This document shows, in pieces, positions 1 to 6,767 of a stretch of DNA of 14,555 nt; the stretch's first letter is position 1, and the number at the start of each line of letters is the position of its first letter. A program made the translations under genes and the position numbers. Under the pieces are notes generated by a model. That model worked only from the letters and a program-made list of their open reading frames with translations, was not told the origin of the DNA and did no database searches. Source of the stretch: Candidatus Eiseniibacteriota bacterium (lineage in GTDB: Bacteria > Eisenbacteria > RBG-16-71-46 > SZUA-252); assembly GCA_016880395.1 (NCBI GenBank), contig JAEHDN010000052.1:1-14555 (forward strand), in the 5' to 3' direction.

Positions 1-1
1 C

Positions 2-937
2 TGGACCGGGCGCGGGCACGAGGTAGCGCTCCTCACGCCGCCGGCCGCCGCCGGGGAGCGGCCCTGGCTCCCGTTTCCGGGCCACGTCGGCTTCCTCGAG
101 GAGCTCCGCACGGGCCGCTGGGACGTCCTCCTTTCCCCCGATCCCGAGCTCTTCCTACAATCGAAGGTGCCGGACGCGCTGCGCGTGTTCTACGCGGTGC
201 TCGAAGGCGCGCCGCGGGCGCGCGCGGCGTGGAGGGACGCCGATCTCGTGCTCGCCAACTCGCGCGGCATGGCGCGGCATCTCGCGCGGCATCGCGTGCG
301 CGCGGTACATGCGCCGGGCGGGGTGAACACCACGTTCTTCCGTCCGTCGGATCCGGATCCACGCCGCGGGTCGGCCGCGGCCGGTGAGCCGGCGCGCGTG
401 CTCGTGTACGGGAGGCTCTCGCGGAAGAGGAAGGGCTCCTGGGCGGCCATGCGCGCGATCGAAGCCGCCGCGGCCGCGTCGCGCGCCGCGGTCACGCTGA
501 CGCTGTTCGACACGCCGCCACCAGCGGCGCAGGAGCCGGCCCTCGGCCGATCGCTCTCGGTCCCGTATCAGTGGGTGCTCCGTCCCGCGCAGGAGGAGCT
601 TCGCGATCTCTACGCCAGCGCCGACCTCTTCGTCTCGGCGGAGCGGCGAGCGGGCTGGTCGAACACGGCAGCCGAGGCCATGGCGTGCGGCGCCGCGGTG
701 GTCTGCACGCGAAGCGGCACGGAGGATTTCGCCGAGAATGGCGTGACGGCCGCCGTGGCGAGATGGCCCTGGACGTGGCTCCTCGCGCGAAAGATCGCGC
801 CGCTCCTCCTGTACCCCGAGGCGCGTCGCGCGATGGCCGAGCGGGGACGGGCCCGGATCGCGGACTTCACCTGGGAGCGGACGGCCGACCGGATCGAGCG
901 CGCGATCGAGGATGCGCGCGGAAGGAGGAATCGATGA
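2..937 (+). CDS. Glycosyltransferase family 4 (GT-B), 5' end outside window
   Basis: The reading frame is open from the first bases, so the true start lies upstream and only about 311 C-terminal residues are visible. The family transfers a sugar from an activated donor, usually in cell-envelope polysaccharide or glycolipid synthesis; donor and acceptor cannot be told from sequence. Visible landmarks in order are 'VLANSRGMARHL' and 'PGGVNTTFFRP' at the end of the first Rossmann domain, 'YGRLSRKRKGSWAA' at the start of the second, and the nucleotide-sugar segment 'GWSNTAAEAMACGAAVVCT' around 653-709. The first Glu of the EX7E motif is replaced by Ala (codon 650-652), while the second Glu is present. 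The stop codon (935-937) overlaps the ATG of the next gene, which implies translational coupling. The family call is firm; the specific role is unknown. Confidence 0.88.
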   Translation, partial: WTGRGHEVALLTPPAAAGERPWLPFPGHVGFLEELRTGRWDVLLSPDPELFLQSKVPDALRVFYAVLEGAPRARAAWRDADLVLANSRGMARHLARHRVRAVHAPGGVNTTFFRPSDPDPRRGSAAAGEPARVLVYGRLSRKRKGSWAAMRAIEAAAAASRAAVTLTLFDTPPPAAQEPALGRSLSVPYQWVLRPAQEELRDLYASADLFVSAERRAGWSNTAAEAMACGAAVVCTRSGTEDFAENGVTAAVARWPWTWLLARKIAPLLLYPEARRAMAERGRARIADFTWERTADRIERAIEDARGRRNR

Positions 938-1326
938 AGCGACCGAGAGGCGCCGCGACGCCAGCGAGAGCTCCGGCCGAGCGGCCACCGATGCCGCGAG
1001 CGCGGCTCGTGCCGGCTGCCGTCGTGATCCTGGTCGCCTATCCCACACGCGCGTCGGCCGAGCGCGCGGCGAAGGGCCTGGTCCGGGAGCGCGTGCTCGG
1101 GTGCGCGACGGTCATGCCGGACGGCAAGGCCTTCTATCGCTGGAATGGAAAGGAGCACGCGGACCCGAGCACGATCCTCTGGGGGAAGACGCTCGCGTCC
1201 CGTTCGCGCCGGGCCGTTCTCGCGATCCGCGAGACGCACCCGGACACGGTGCCCGAGATCCTCGTCCTTCCGGTGCGCGGAGGGCACGTTCCTTACCTCG
1301 AGTGGCTCGCGGGAGAAGTCCGCTGA
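934..1326 (+). CDS. cutA: CutA-family protein (CutA1 divalent-ion tolerance fold)
   Basis: This 130-residue protein matches the small trimeric CutA1 family, linked to divalent-cation tolerance in E. coli; its biochemical role is still poorly defined. Visible family features are the first strand 'VVILVAYPTRASAERAAKGL', the 'GCATVMPDGKAFYRWNGK' region, 'WGKTL' at the usual KT position, and the C-terminal 'HPDTVPEILVLPVRGG..PYLEWL'. The usual 'HPY' reads 'HPD' here, and the usual acidic residue before the KT motif is not obvious. The ATG at 934 has a strong GGAGG upstream and overlaps the glycosyltransferase stop as ATGA. It gives a basic, Pro/Ala-rich extension of about 19 residues. An internal ATG at 991 would give 111 residues, closer to the family norm, so the start is uncertain. 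Confidence 0.85.
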   Translation: MKRPRGAATPARAPAERPPMPRARLVPAAVVILVAYPTRASAERAAKGLVRERVLGCATVMPDGKAFYRWNGKEHADPSTILWGKTLASRSRRAVLAIRETHPDTVPEILVLPVRGGHVPYLEWLAGEVR

Positions 1327-2930
1327 GGCCGCGAGGAGGGCCCGAGCCAGATCTCCTGCTCCACGGGGCGTCGCTCCTCGACGCCTCCCGGGCAGGGAGG
1401 CGGCCGCGGCGTGGGGAAGCGGTCTGGATCCGAGGCGACCGCATCGTGGCCGTGGGACCGTATGGAGACCTCAAGCGGAAGGCGGGCCGCGCCGCCCGCT
1501 CCATCGCCCTCGATGGTGGAACGCTAACCCCCGGTTTCACAGACGCTCACATCCACCTCATCACGTGGATTCGAGCGGTCGAGGAGCCCTGGCTCGAGAC
1601 CCAGGACGTGGGCTCCATCGAGCGGGCGGTCGCCTTGCGGCGCGAAGCGGCTGCCGAGGAGGATTGGCTCCTCGTCCGCGGCTGGATCCCACGCGAGTGG
1701 CCGCTCGAGCGGCGCTCCCAGGCTCTCCTCGACCGGATCGCCGAGGGGCGTCCGCTCGTGCTCCACGCCGTGGACGGGCACTCCGTCTGGGGGAATGCCG
1801 CCGCCTTCGAGCGGGCCGGCATCGACGCGCGAACACCACACCCGCCGGGCGGCGAGATCCAGCTCGACCGGAGCGGTCGGCCAACCGGCGCCCTCATCGA
1901 GGAGGCCTACCGGCTCCTGACCAGCCGGATCGTCCGCTCCGCGCAGCCCCGGGACGAGCTTCGGCGGGCGATCGAGCGGGCCCGGTCCCTCGGGATCACT
2001 TCGGCTCACGACTTCGACCGGAGCGCCACCTGGCGCGCGGCATCCGAGCTGGCTGGATCGGGTCCGCTCGATTTCCGGCTGCTTCTGTCGGTGCCCGTGG
2101 CCTCGCTCGAATCGGCGGCGGCGCTTGGGCTCGCGGCCGGTATGGGAGGGGACCGCCTCCGGATCGGGCCGGTCAAGATGTTCGCGGACGGGACGCTCGG
2201 GTCCGCGACCGCCCTCCTCGACGATCCCTACACCTCGGGGGGCACGGGGATCGAGGTGATGAGCCCCGTGGATCTTGCCGCGGGGTGCGACCTCGCCTCC
2301 CGGTCCGGGCTCTCGGTCGCGATCCACGCGATCGGCGACCGCGCGGTCCGGAACGCGCTCGACGCGATCGAGGCGACGCGCCGCGGCGGCGGCTCCTTCC
2401 CGCTCCCGCCGCGAATCGAGCACGTCCAGCTCTCCCAGGCCGGCGACTGGCCGCGCTTCCGGCAGCTCGGTGTCCTGGCCTCGGTCCAGCCGATCCACCA
2501 GGTCACCGATCGGGCGCTCGCGCGAGCGCTCTGGGGCGATCGGACCGCGCGCTCCTACGCATACGGGAGCCTGGCCCGCGCCGGCGCCCGGCTCCTCTTC
2601 GGATCCGATGCTCCCTTCGACCGGCCGGGCCCGCTCCTCGCGCTCCAGGCCGCGCTCCTGCGGCGGGAAGCTGCCGAGCCGCCCGCCATGTGCTTCCATC
2701 CGGAGCAGCGGCTCACGCTGACCCGGGCGCTCCGCGCTCATCTCGAGGATCCCCACGTCGCGGCCGGCTGGCCGGTGCCTCTCGGGAAGATTTCTGCGGG
2801 ATTCGGTGCGGATCTGGTTCACTTCAGCCACGATTTGATTCACACTCCCCCAGGGGAATGGTCGCGGGCACGAGTACGGGCCGTCTGGGTGGGCGGCCGA
2901 CGCGTCCCAGTCAGGGCGGGGGATCGCTGA
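1302..2930 (+). CDS. YtcJ-type amidohydrolase (Amidohydro_3 family)
   Basis: This is a metal-dependent hydrolase of the amidohydrolase superfamily, of the YtcJ-like type, which acts on C-N bonds of small amides or related compounds. The substrate is not predictable. With the GTG start at 1302 (542 residues), the metal-site motifs are TPGFTDAHIHL (H83, H85), 'GPVKMFADGTLGS' (K292), 'VAIHAIGDRAV' (H342), 'RIEHVQL' (H374) and 'FGSDAPF' (D436). All the expected ligands are present. The N-terminal 'DLLLHGASLLDA...VWIRGDRIVAVG' and the C-terminal 'GADLVHF...VRAVWVGGRRV' strands form the usual beta-sandwich. No signal peptide is visible, so it is probably cytoplasmic. No ATG exists near the domain start. 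GTG 1302 overlaps cutA by 25 bases; CTG 1323, which has GGGAG seven bases upstream, is a rarer alternative. The function call is secure and the start is not. Confidence 0.9.
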   Translation: MARGRSPLRPRGGPEPDLLLHGASLLDASRAGRRPRRGEAVWIRGDRIVAVGPYGDLKRKAGRAARSIALDGGTLTPGFTDAHIHLITWIRAVEEPWLETQDVGSIERAVALRREAAAEEDWLLVRGWIPREWPLERRSQALLDRIAEGRPLVLHAVDGHSVWGNAAAFERAGIDARTPHPPGGEIQLDRSGRPTGALIEEAYRLLTSRIVRSAQPRDELRRAIERARSLGITSAHDFDRSATWRAASELAGSGPLDFRLLLSVPVASLESAAALGLAAGMGGDRLRIGPVKMFADGTLGSATALLDDPYTSGGTGIEVMSPVDLAAGCDLASRSGLSVAIHAIGDRAVRNALDAIEATRRGGGSFPLPPRIEHVQLSQAGDWPRFRQLGVLASVQPIHQVTDRALARALWGDRTARSYAYGSLARAGARLLFGSDAPFDRPGPLLALQAALLRREAAEPPAMCFHPEQRLTLTRALRAHLEDPHVAAGWPVPLGKISAGFGADLVHFSHDLIHTPPGEWSRARVRAVWVGGRRVPVRAGDR

Positions 2931-2954
2931 GCCCCGCACATCCAACAAAACCGC

Positions 2955-2974
2955 GCCGGAACGCGATTTCCGGC
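2955..2974 (+). terminator. Stem-loop after amidohydrolase, weak terminator candidate
   Basis: A perfect 7-base-pair inverted repeat (GCCGGAA and TTCCGGC) encloses the loop CGCGAT, 24 bases after the amidohydrolase stop and just upstream of the promoter for the next operon. There is an A-rich stretch before it (AACAAAA) but no real T-run after it, so it may be a processing or pausing hairpin instead of an intrinsic terminator. Confidence 0.35.
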
Positions 2975-2984
2975 TTGATGCAGG

Positions 2985-3014
2985 TTGATCCGGCACCTCG
3001 GGACGGCGTATACT
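2985..3014 (+). promoter_or_regulatory. Sigma70-type promoter for the peptidase-barrel operon
   Basis: TTGATC (2985-2990, 4 of 6 consensus) and TATACT (3009-3014, 5 of 6) are separated by 18 bases, in an otherwise GC-rich intergenic region. The predicted transcript start near 3021 gives a leader of about 55 bases before the ATG at 3077. A second TTGATG lies at 2975-2980, ten bases upstream of the -35 copy, and could be an activator half-site or chance. This suggests the 3077-8050 operon is transcribed independently of the amidohydrolase group. Confidence 0.6.
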
Positions 3015-3076
3015 GTTCGCAGGTAACCCCACCCTAAGTCGTCTCGCCGGGCGGACTCGACCGAAGGCCGCTCAAC

Positions 3077-5884
3077 ATGAAGAAGTCGAGCATCGTCGTA
3101 GGCCTCACGGCAATACTGCTGTTTGCCGCCGCAGCCCCGTCGACCGCCCAGTACTATGCCTTCGGCAAGAACAAGGTTCAGTACGAGAGCTTCGAGTGGC
3201 TCACGCTGAAGGGCGAGCACGTCGAGGTCTTCTACTACCCTGAGGAAGAGCCGATCGCGCGCATCGCGATCGTTCTCGCCGAGCAGAGCTACAAGGATCT
3301 CGCGGCCAAATTCCAGCACGAAGTGCCGAAGGTCGTGCCGATGATCGTCTACAGCACGCACCATCACTTCGAGCAGACGAACGTGAGCCCCGGCTTTCTC
3401 CCCGAAGGCGTGCAGGGCTTCACCGAGTTCCTGAAGGGACGCGTCGTGCTCCCCTACACGGGCTCGTACGCCGAGTTCAGCCACGTGATCCACCACGAGA
3501 TGGTGCACGTGTTCCAGTTCTCCATCCTCGACGAGACCTACCAGAAGCACCGCCGCGCGTCGTACGTCGTGCCGCCGCTCTGGTTCTCGGAGGGGCTGGC
3601 CGAGTACTGGTCCACAGCGTGGGACGCGCAGGGGACGATGGTGCTGAGCGACATGGTGCTGGAAGGGCACCTGCCCACGATCCCCGACATGTGGAAGTAC
3701 GACGGCACGTTCACCGTGTACAAGCTCGGCCAGTCGCTCTGCGAGTACATCGGCACGACCTACGGTCAGGAAGCGCTGCGCCGTCTCTACACCGAGATCT
3801 ACCGCGAGGACAAATTCGAGAAGCTGATCCAGCGCGTCACCGGTGTCTCGTCGCGGCGGCTCTCCGAGGACTGGATCCTGGCGATGAAGCGCCGCTACTT
3901 CCCGCAGGTGAAGGATCGCGCCGCGCTCAGCCTCGCCGCGCAGCCGCGCGCCGTCTCCGAGGGAATCAACCTGAAGCCGGTCGCGGCGCCCGACACGGCG
4001 CTCCTGGGCGGCCACCGCTACTTCTTCATCTCCGCGCGCGACGGCTACACGAACATCTACAGCGCCACCTACAAGGGCCCCGAGCGCGGGGTGAAGCCGG
4101 TCGTGCGCGGCCAGCGCAACCCTCAGTTCGAATCGTTCCATCCGTTCCAGAGCCGGATCGACGTCTCCCGCAAGGGAGAGCTCGCGTTCGTGTCGAAGTG
4201 GGATGGACGGGACGCGCTCTTCATCCTCGACGCCAAGACGAGGAGGGTCCTCGTCCGGCAGCACGTCCCGAAGCTGATCGCGATCGCCTCGCCCGCGTGG
4301 TCCCCGGACGGAACTCGTCTCGCCTTCTCCGGTCTCGAGGCCTCGGGGAAGTCGGACCTCTACGTGATGGAGCGCGAGGGCGCCGCCCTCTCCCGACTCA
4401 CCAACGACTTCTACGCCGACTCCGATCCCACCTGGTCGCCGGACGGATCGCGGATCGCCTTCGCGTCCGATCGCACGCGCTACGGGAAGGAAGGGCATCA
4501 GAATCTCTTCCTCCTCGACATGAAAACCCTCGAGATCAGCTATCTCACGTGCGGTGCCTGGATCGACCAGACTCCGTCCTGGTCCCCGACGGGGGACAGG
4601 ATCGCCTTCACGTCCGATCGCGGAGGCATGCTCGAGATCTACACGGTGGACCCGCAGGGGAACGGCGCGCGCATGACGCGACTCTTGAGCACGGTCCAGG
4701 ATCCGGCGTGGCTTCCGGACGGGAAGAGCCTCCTCCTCACCGGCTTCAATCGGGGTTCCTTCGGGATCTACCAGATGCCGATGGTGGCGCCCGCTGCGGC
4801 GGACTCGTTCTCGCTCGACGAGGCGCTCGCGCAGGGGCCTTCACCGTGGACGTGGGAGGAGACGAGCACGCAGTCGACCGAGGCGCCGAGCGACTACAAG
4901 CCCCACTACGGACTCGATCTGGTGCAGGGCGGGATCTCCGCGTCGGCCACCGAGAACGTGGGTCAGGGATTCCAGGCGGCCTTCAGCGATCTGCTCGGCA
5001 ACCGTGTCTACTTCTTCCAGATCGGCAACAACGCGAGCACCGCGTCGCAGATCTTCTCCCGTATGAACTTCTCGGCCTGGCGGATCAACCGCGAGCACCG
5101 CTGGAACTACGCCGCGGGGATCTTCCACACGGCCGGCGACTACGTGGACATGGGCGGGTTCGACTACTTCGAGCGCCGCGCGGGCGGATCGGTGGTCGCC
5201 AGCTATCCCTTCTCGCGCTTCCGCCGGATCGATCTCTCGATGTCGGTCTTCTACGACAAGAAGGAGCAGTTCCTCGGCCTCGGCCGCGAGGGGCTCATGG
5301 CCACGCACTCGATCTCGCTCGTCGAGGACAACAGCCTCTGGTTCGGCACGGGCCCGCGCGACGGCGGCCGTCTCAACTTCACCGGATCGATCACGACCGA
5401 TCTGAACACGGGGCGGAACGAGAACGTGACCGTGCTGGCCGACGTCCGTCGCTACTTCCGGGTGAGCCAGTGGACCTCGCTCGCGCTCCGCGTGCAGGGG
5501 CGGGCGAGCAGCGGCGCGGATCCGCAGCGCTTCGCGATGGGCGGGAGCCTCACGATGCGCGGCTACCCGTACCGCTACTTCGAGGGTACGCGACTTCTCA
5601 TGACGAATCTCGAATACCGGTTCCCCCTCCTCGACCGGCTGGTGCTCGGCGTTCCGTTCCGCGGCTTCGGGCTGCCTGGCCTCCAGGCGGCTGTCTTCGC
5701 GGACGCGGGCACCGCGTGGGAGTCCTTCGAGCACTTCCGTGAGCCGCGCGGGAGCTTCGGGTTCGGCCTCAGGACGAGCATCGCCGGCTACATGGTCCTG
5801 CGGTACGACTTTGCGAAGCTGACCGATTTCCACACCGTGCGGCCGGGCTGGGAGCAGGAGTTCTACATCGGACTGGACTACTAG
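3077..5884 (+). CDS. Secreted metallopeptidase-TolB propeller-Omp85 barrel fusion protein (paralog 1)
   Basis: This 935-residue protein has four visible parts. A signal peptide (1-24) has the likely cleavage site STA|Q. A gluzincin-type peptidase domain (about 28-275, Peptidase_MA-like) carries HEMVH at 140-144 and WFSEGLAEY with the probable third zinc ligand E172. A six-bladed TolB/PD40-like propeller spans about 310-570; its best blades contain 'SPAWSPDGTRLAFSG', 'DPTWSPDGSRIAFASDR', 'TPSWSPTGDRIAFTSDR' and 'DPAWLPDGKSLLLTG'. A BamA/Omp85-like barrel spans about 612-935, with 'MRGY' (827-830) at the usual (V/L)RG(F/Y) loop position, 'VFADAGTAWE', 'GSFGFGLRT' and a terminal Tyr. No POTRA domain is recognisable. 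By family knowledge the N-terminal domains would be periplasmic; export to the surface, as in patatin-Omp85 proteins, is an alternative. AAGG lies nine bases before the ATG. Architecture is confident; the biological role is unknown. Confidence 0.9.
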   Translation: MKKSSIVVGLTAILLFAAAAPSTAQYYAFGKNKVQYESFEWLTLKGEHVEVFYYPEEEPIARIAIVLAEQSYKDLAAKFQHEVPKVVPMIVYSTHHHFEQTNVSPGFLPEGVQGFTEFLKGRVVLPYTGSYAEFSHVIHHEMVHVFQFSILDETYQKHRRASYVVPPLWFSEGLAEYWSTAWDAQGTMVLSDMVLEGHLPTIPDMWKYDGTFTVYKLGQSLCEYIGTTYGQEALRRLYTEIYREDKFEKLIQRVTGVSSRRLSEDWILAMKRRYFPQVKDRAALSLAAQPRAVSEGINLKPVAAPDTALLGGHRYFFISARDGYTNIYSATYKGPERGVKPVVRGQRNPQFESFHPFQSRIDVSRKGELAFVSKWDGRDALFILDAKTRRVLVRQHVPKLIAIASPAWSPDGTRLAFSGLEASGKSDLYVMEREGAALSRLTNDFYADSDPTWSPDGSRIAFASDRTRYGKEGHQNLFLLDMKTLEISYLTCGAWIDQTPSWSPTGDRIAFTSDRGGMLEIYTVDPQGNGARMTRLLSTVQDPAWLPDGKSLLLTGFNRGSFGIYQMPMVAPAAADSFSLDEALAQGPSPWTWEETSTQSTEAPSDYKPHYGLDLVQGGISASATENVGQGFQAAFSDLLGNRVYFFQIGNNASTASQIFSRMNFSAWRINREHRWNYAAGIFHTAGDYVDMGGFDYFERRAGGSVVASYPFSRFRRIDLSMSVFYDKKEQFLGLGREGLMATHSISLVEDNSLWFGTGPRDGGRLNFTGSITTDLNTGRNENVTVLADVRRYFRVSQWTSLALRVQGRASSGADPQRFAMGGSLTMRGYPYRYFEGTRLLMTNLEYRFPLLDRLVLGVPFRGFGLPGLQAAVFADAGTAWESFEHFREPRGSFGFGLRTSIAGYMVLRYDFAKLTDFHTVRPGWEQEFYIGLDY

Positions 5885-5993
5885 CGAGCGCGCCGTAGCG
5901 CGCCTCGCGCGGCGCACGGCCCTCGCTCTATCGCTCGCCGTCGGGCTGCTCCTCACGGCCCTCTCGCCCGCGGCACGCGCGACGGACCTTCCC

Positions 5994-6767
5994 GTGCCGT
6001 GGCCGGCGTTCGTCCTCGAGGACACGGTCGGCACCGCGACGCTCCGGATCGAGACCCGCCCGGAGAGCCTCCAGGTCTACATCGACGGGACGCTCGTGGG
6101 GTACTCGCCCATCGGACCGTTCGAGTGGCCCGCGCGCGAGACGCACGTCCGCGTGCTGCCTCGGGATCCACGACGATTCGGGACGGGGCGGGACGCGGCG
6201 GACGTGACGCTCGCCCGCGGCACGTCGACCGCGCTCTTCTTCGATCTTCGTCCGTCCGTCGTCCTGCGCAGCGATCCCCAGGGAGCGCTGGTCACCGTCA
6301 CCGATCGCGCGCTCGGCGATTCGCTGCTCGGAGCGACGCCCGTGGCCGTGCCTCCCGCGGTGTACGAGGGGGCGGCCCTTCGGTTCTCCGCGACGGCCCA
6401 CGCGGACACGGTCGTCTCCGGGGCGGCGCTCGCGCTGGCGCCGGAGGCGTTCGAGGTGGTGCTTCGGCGCGTCGACTGGTCGGCGCCGCGGACGGGACCG
6501 ACGCGGGGGACGCCGGGCTATCGCAAGACGTGGTTCCACTGGACGCTCGTGGGCGTGGGCGCCGCGCTCTCCGTGTCCTCGATCGGTCTCCACGACCGGG
6601 CCGACGACTACTACGCGCAGTATCTCGCGTCCTCGGACGTGGACGAGATTCCGTACCTCTACGACCAGGCGACGAAGTACGACCGGCTCGCCGGAGCGGC
6701 GCTCGTGGCAGGGCAGACCGCTCTCCTGAGCGGGATCGTCATGCTGCTCCTGGGGCAGCGCCCGTGA
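5994..6767 (+). CDS. PEGA-domain envelope protein with two C-terminal membrane segments
   Basis: Two PEGA-like beta-domains are visible. The first (about 15-82) contains 'ATLRIETRPESLQVYIDGTL' and 'YSPIGPFEWPARETHVRV'. The second (about 87-159) contains 'VVLRSDPQGALVTVTD' and 'LLGATPVAVPPAVYEG'. A C-terminal module follows with hydrophobic segments at about 183-198 and 232-254, flanking a Tyr/Asp-rich stretch similar in style to DUF5683-type proteins. PEGA domains are typical of surface or periplasmic proteins and are often adhesion- or scaffold-like. The coordinates use the first canonical start (GTG 5994), but in-frame codons upstream (about 5904-5981) read as a signal peptide ending in SPAARA, so the real protein probably begins earlier, next to or overlapping the barrel gene. 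It lies directly after that gene and shares GTGA (6764-6767) with the next one, so the three are very likely co-translated. Confidence 0.75.
   Translation: MPWPAFVLEDTVGTATLRIETRPESLQVYIDGTLVGYSPIGPFEWPARETHVRVLPRDPRRFGTGRDAADVTLARGTSTALFFDLRPSVVLRSDPQGALVTVTDRALGDSLLGATPVAVPPAVYEGAALRFSATAHADTVVSGAALALAPEAFEVVLRRVDWSAPRTGPTRGTPGYRKTWFHWTLVGVGAALSVSSIGLHDRADDYYAQYLASSDVDEIPYLYDQATKYDRLAGAALVAGQTALLSGIVMLLLGQRP

Noticed and set aside
570..620. POTRA domain between propeller and barrel of paralog 1 (residue numbers)
   Set aside because: Only about 40 residues of Pro/Ser/Thr-rich linker separate the last blade from the barrel, too short for a POTRA domain; paralog 2 has about 100 low-complexity residues there.
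2840..4498. Minus-strand open frame of about 550 codons opposite the peptidase domain of paralog 1
   Set aside because: It has no recognisable motifs and lies wholly opposite a gene with clear signal peptide, zinc site and propeller repeats.
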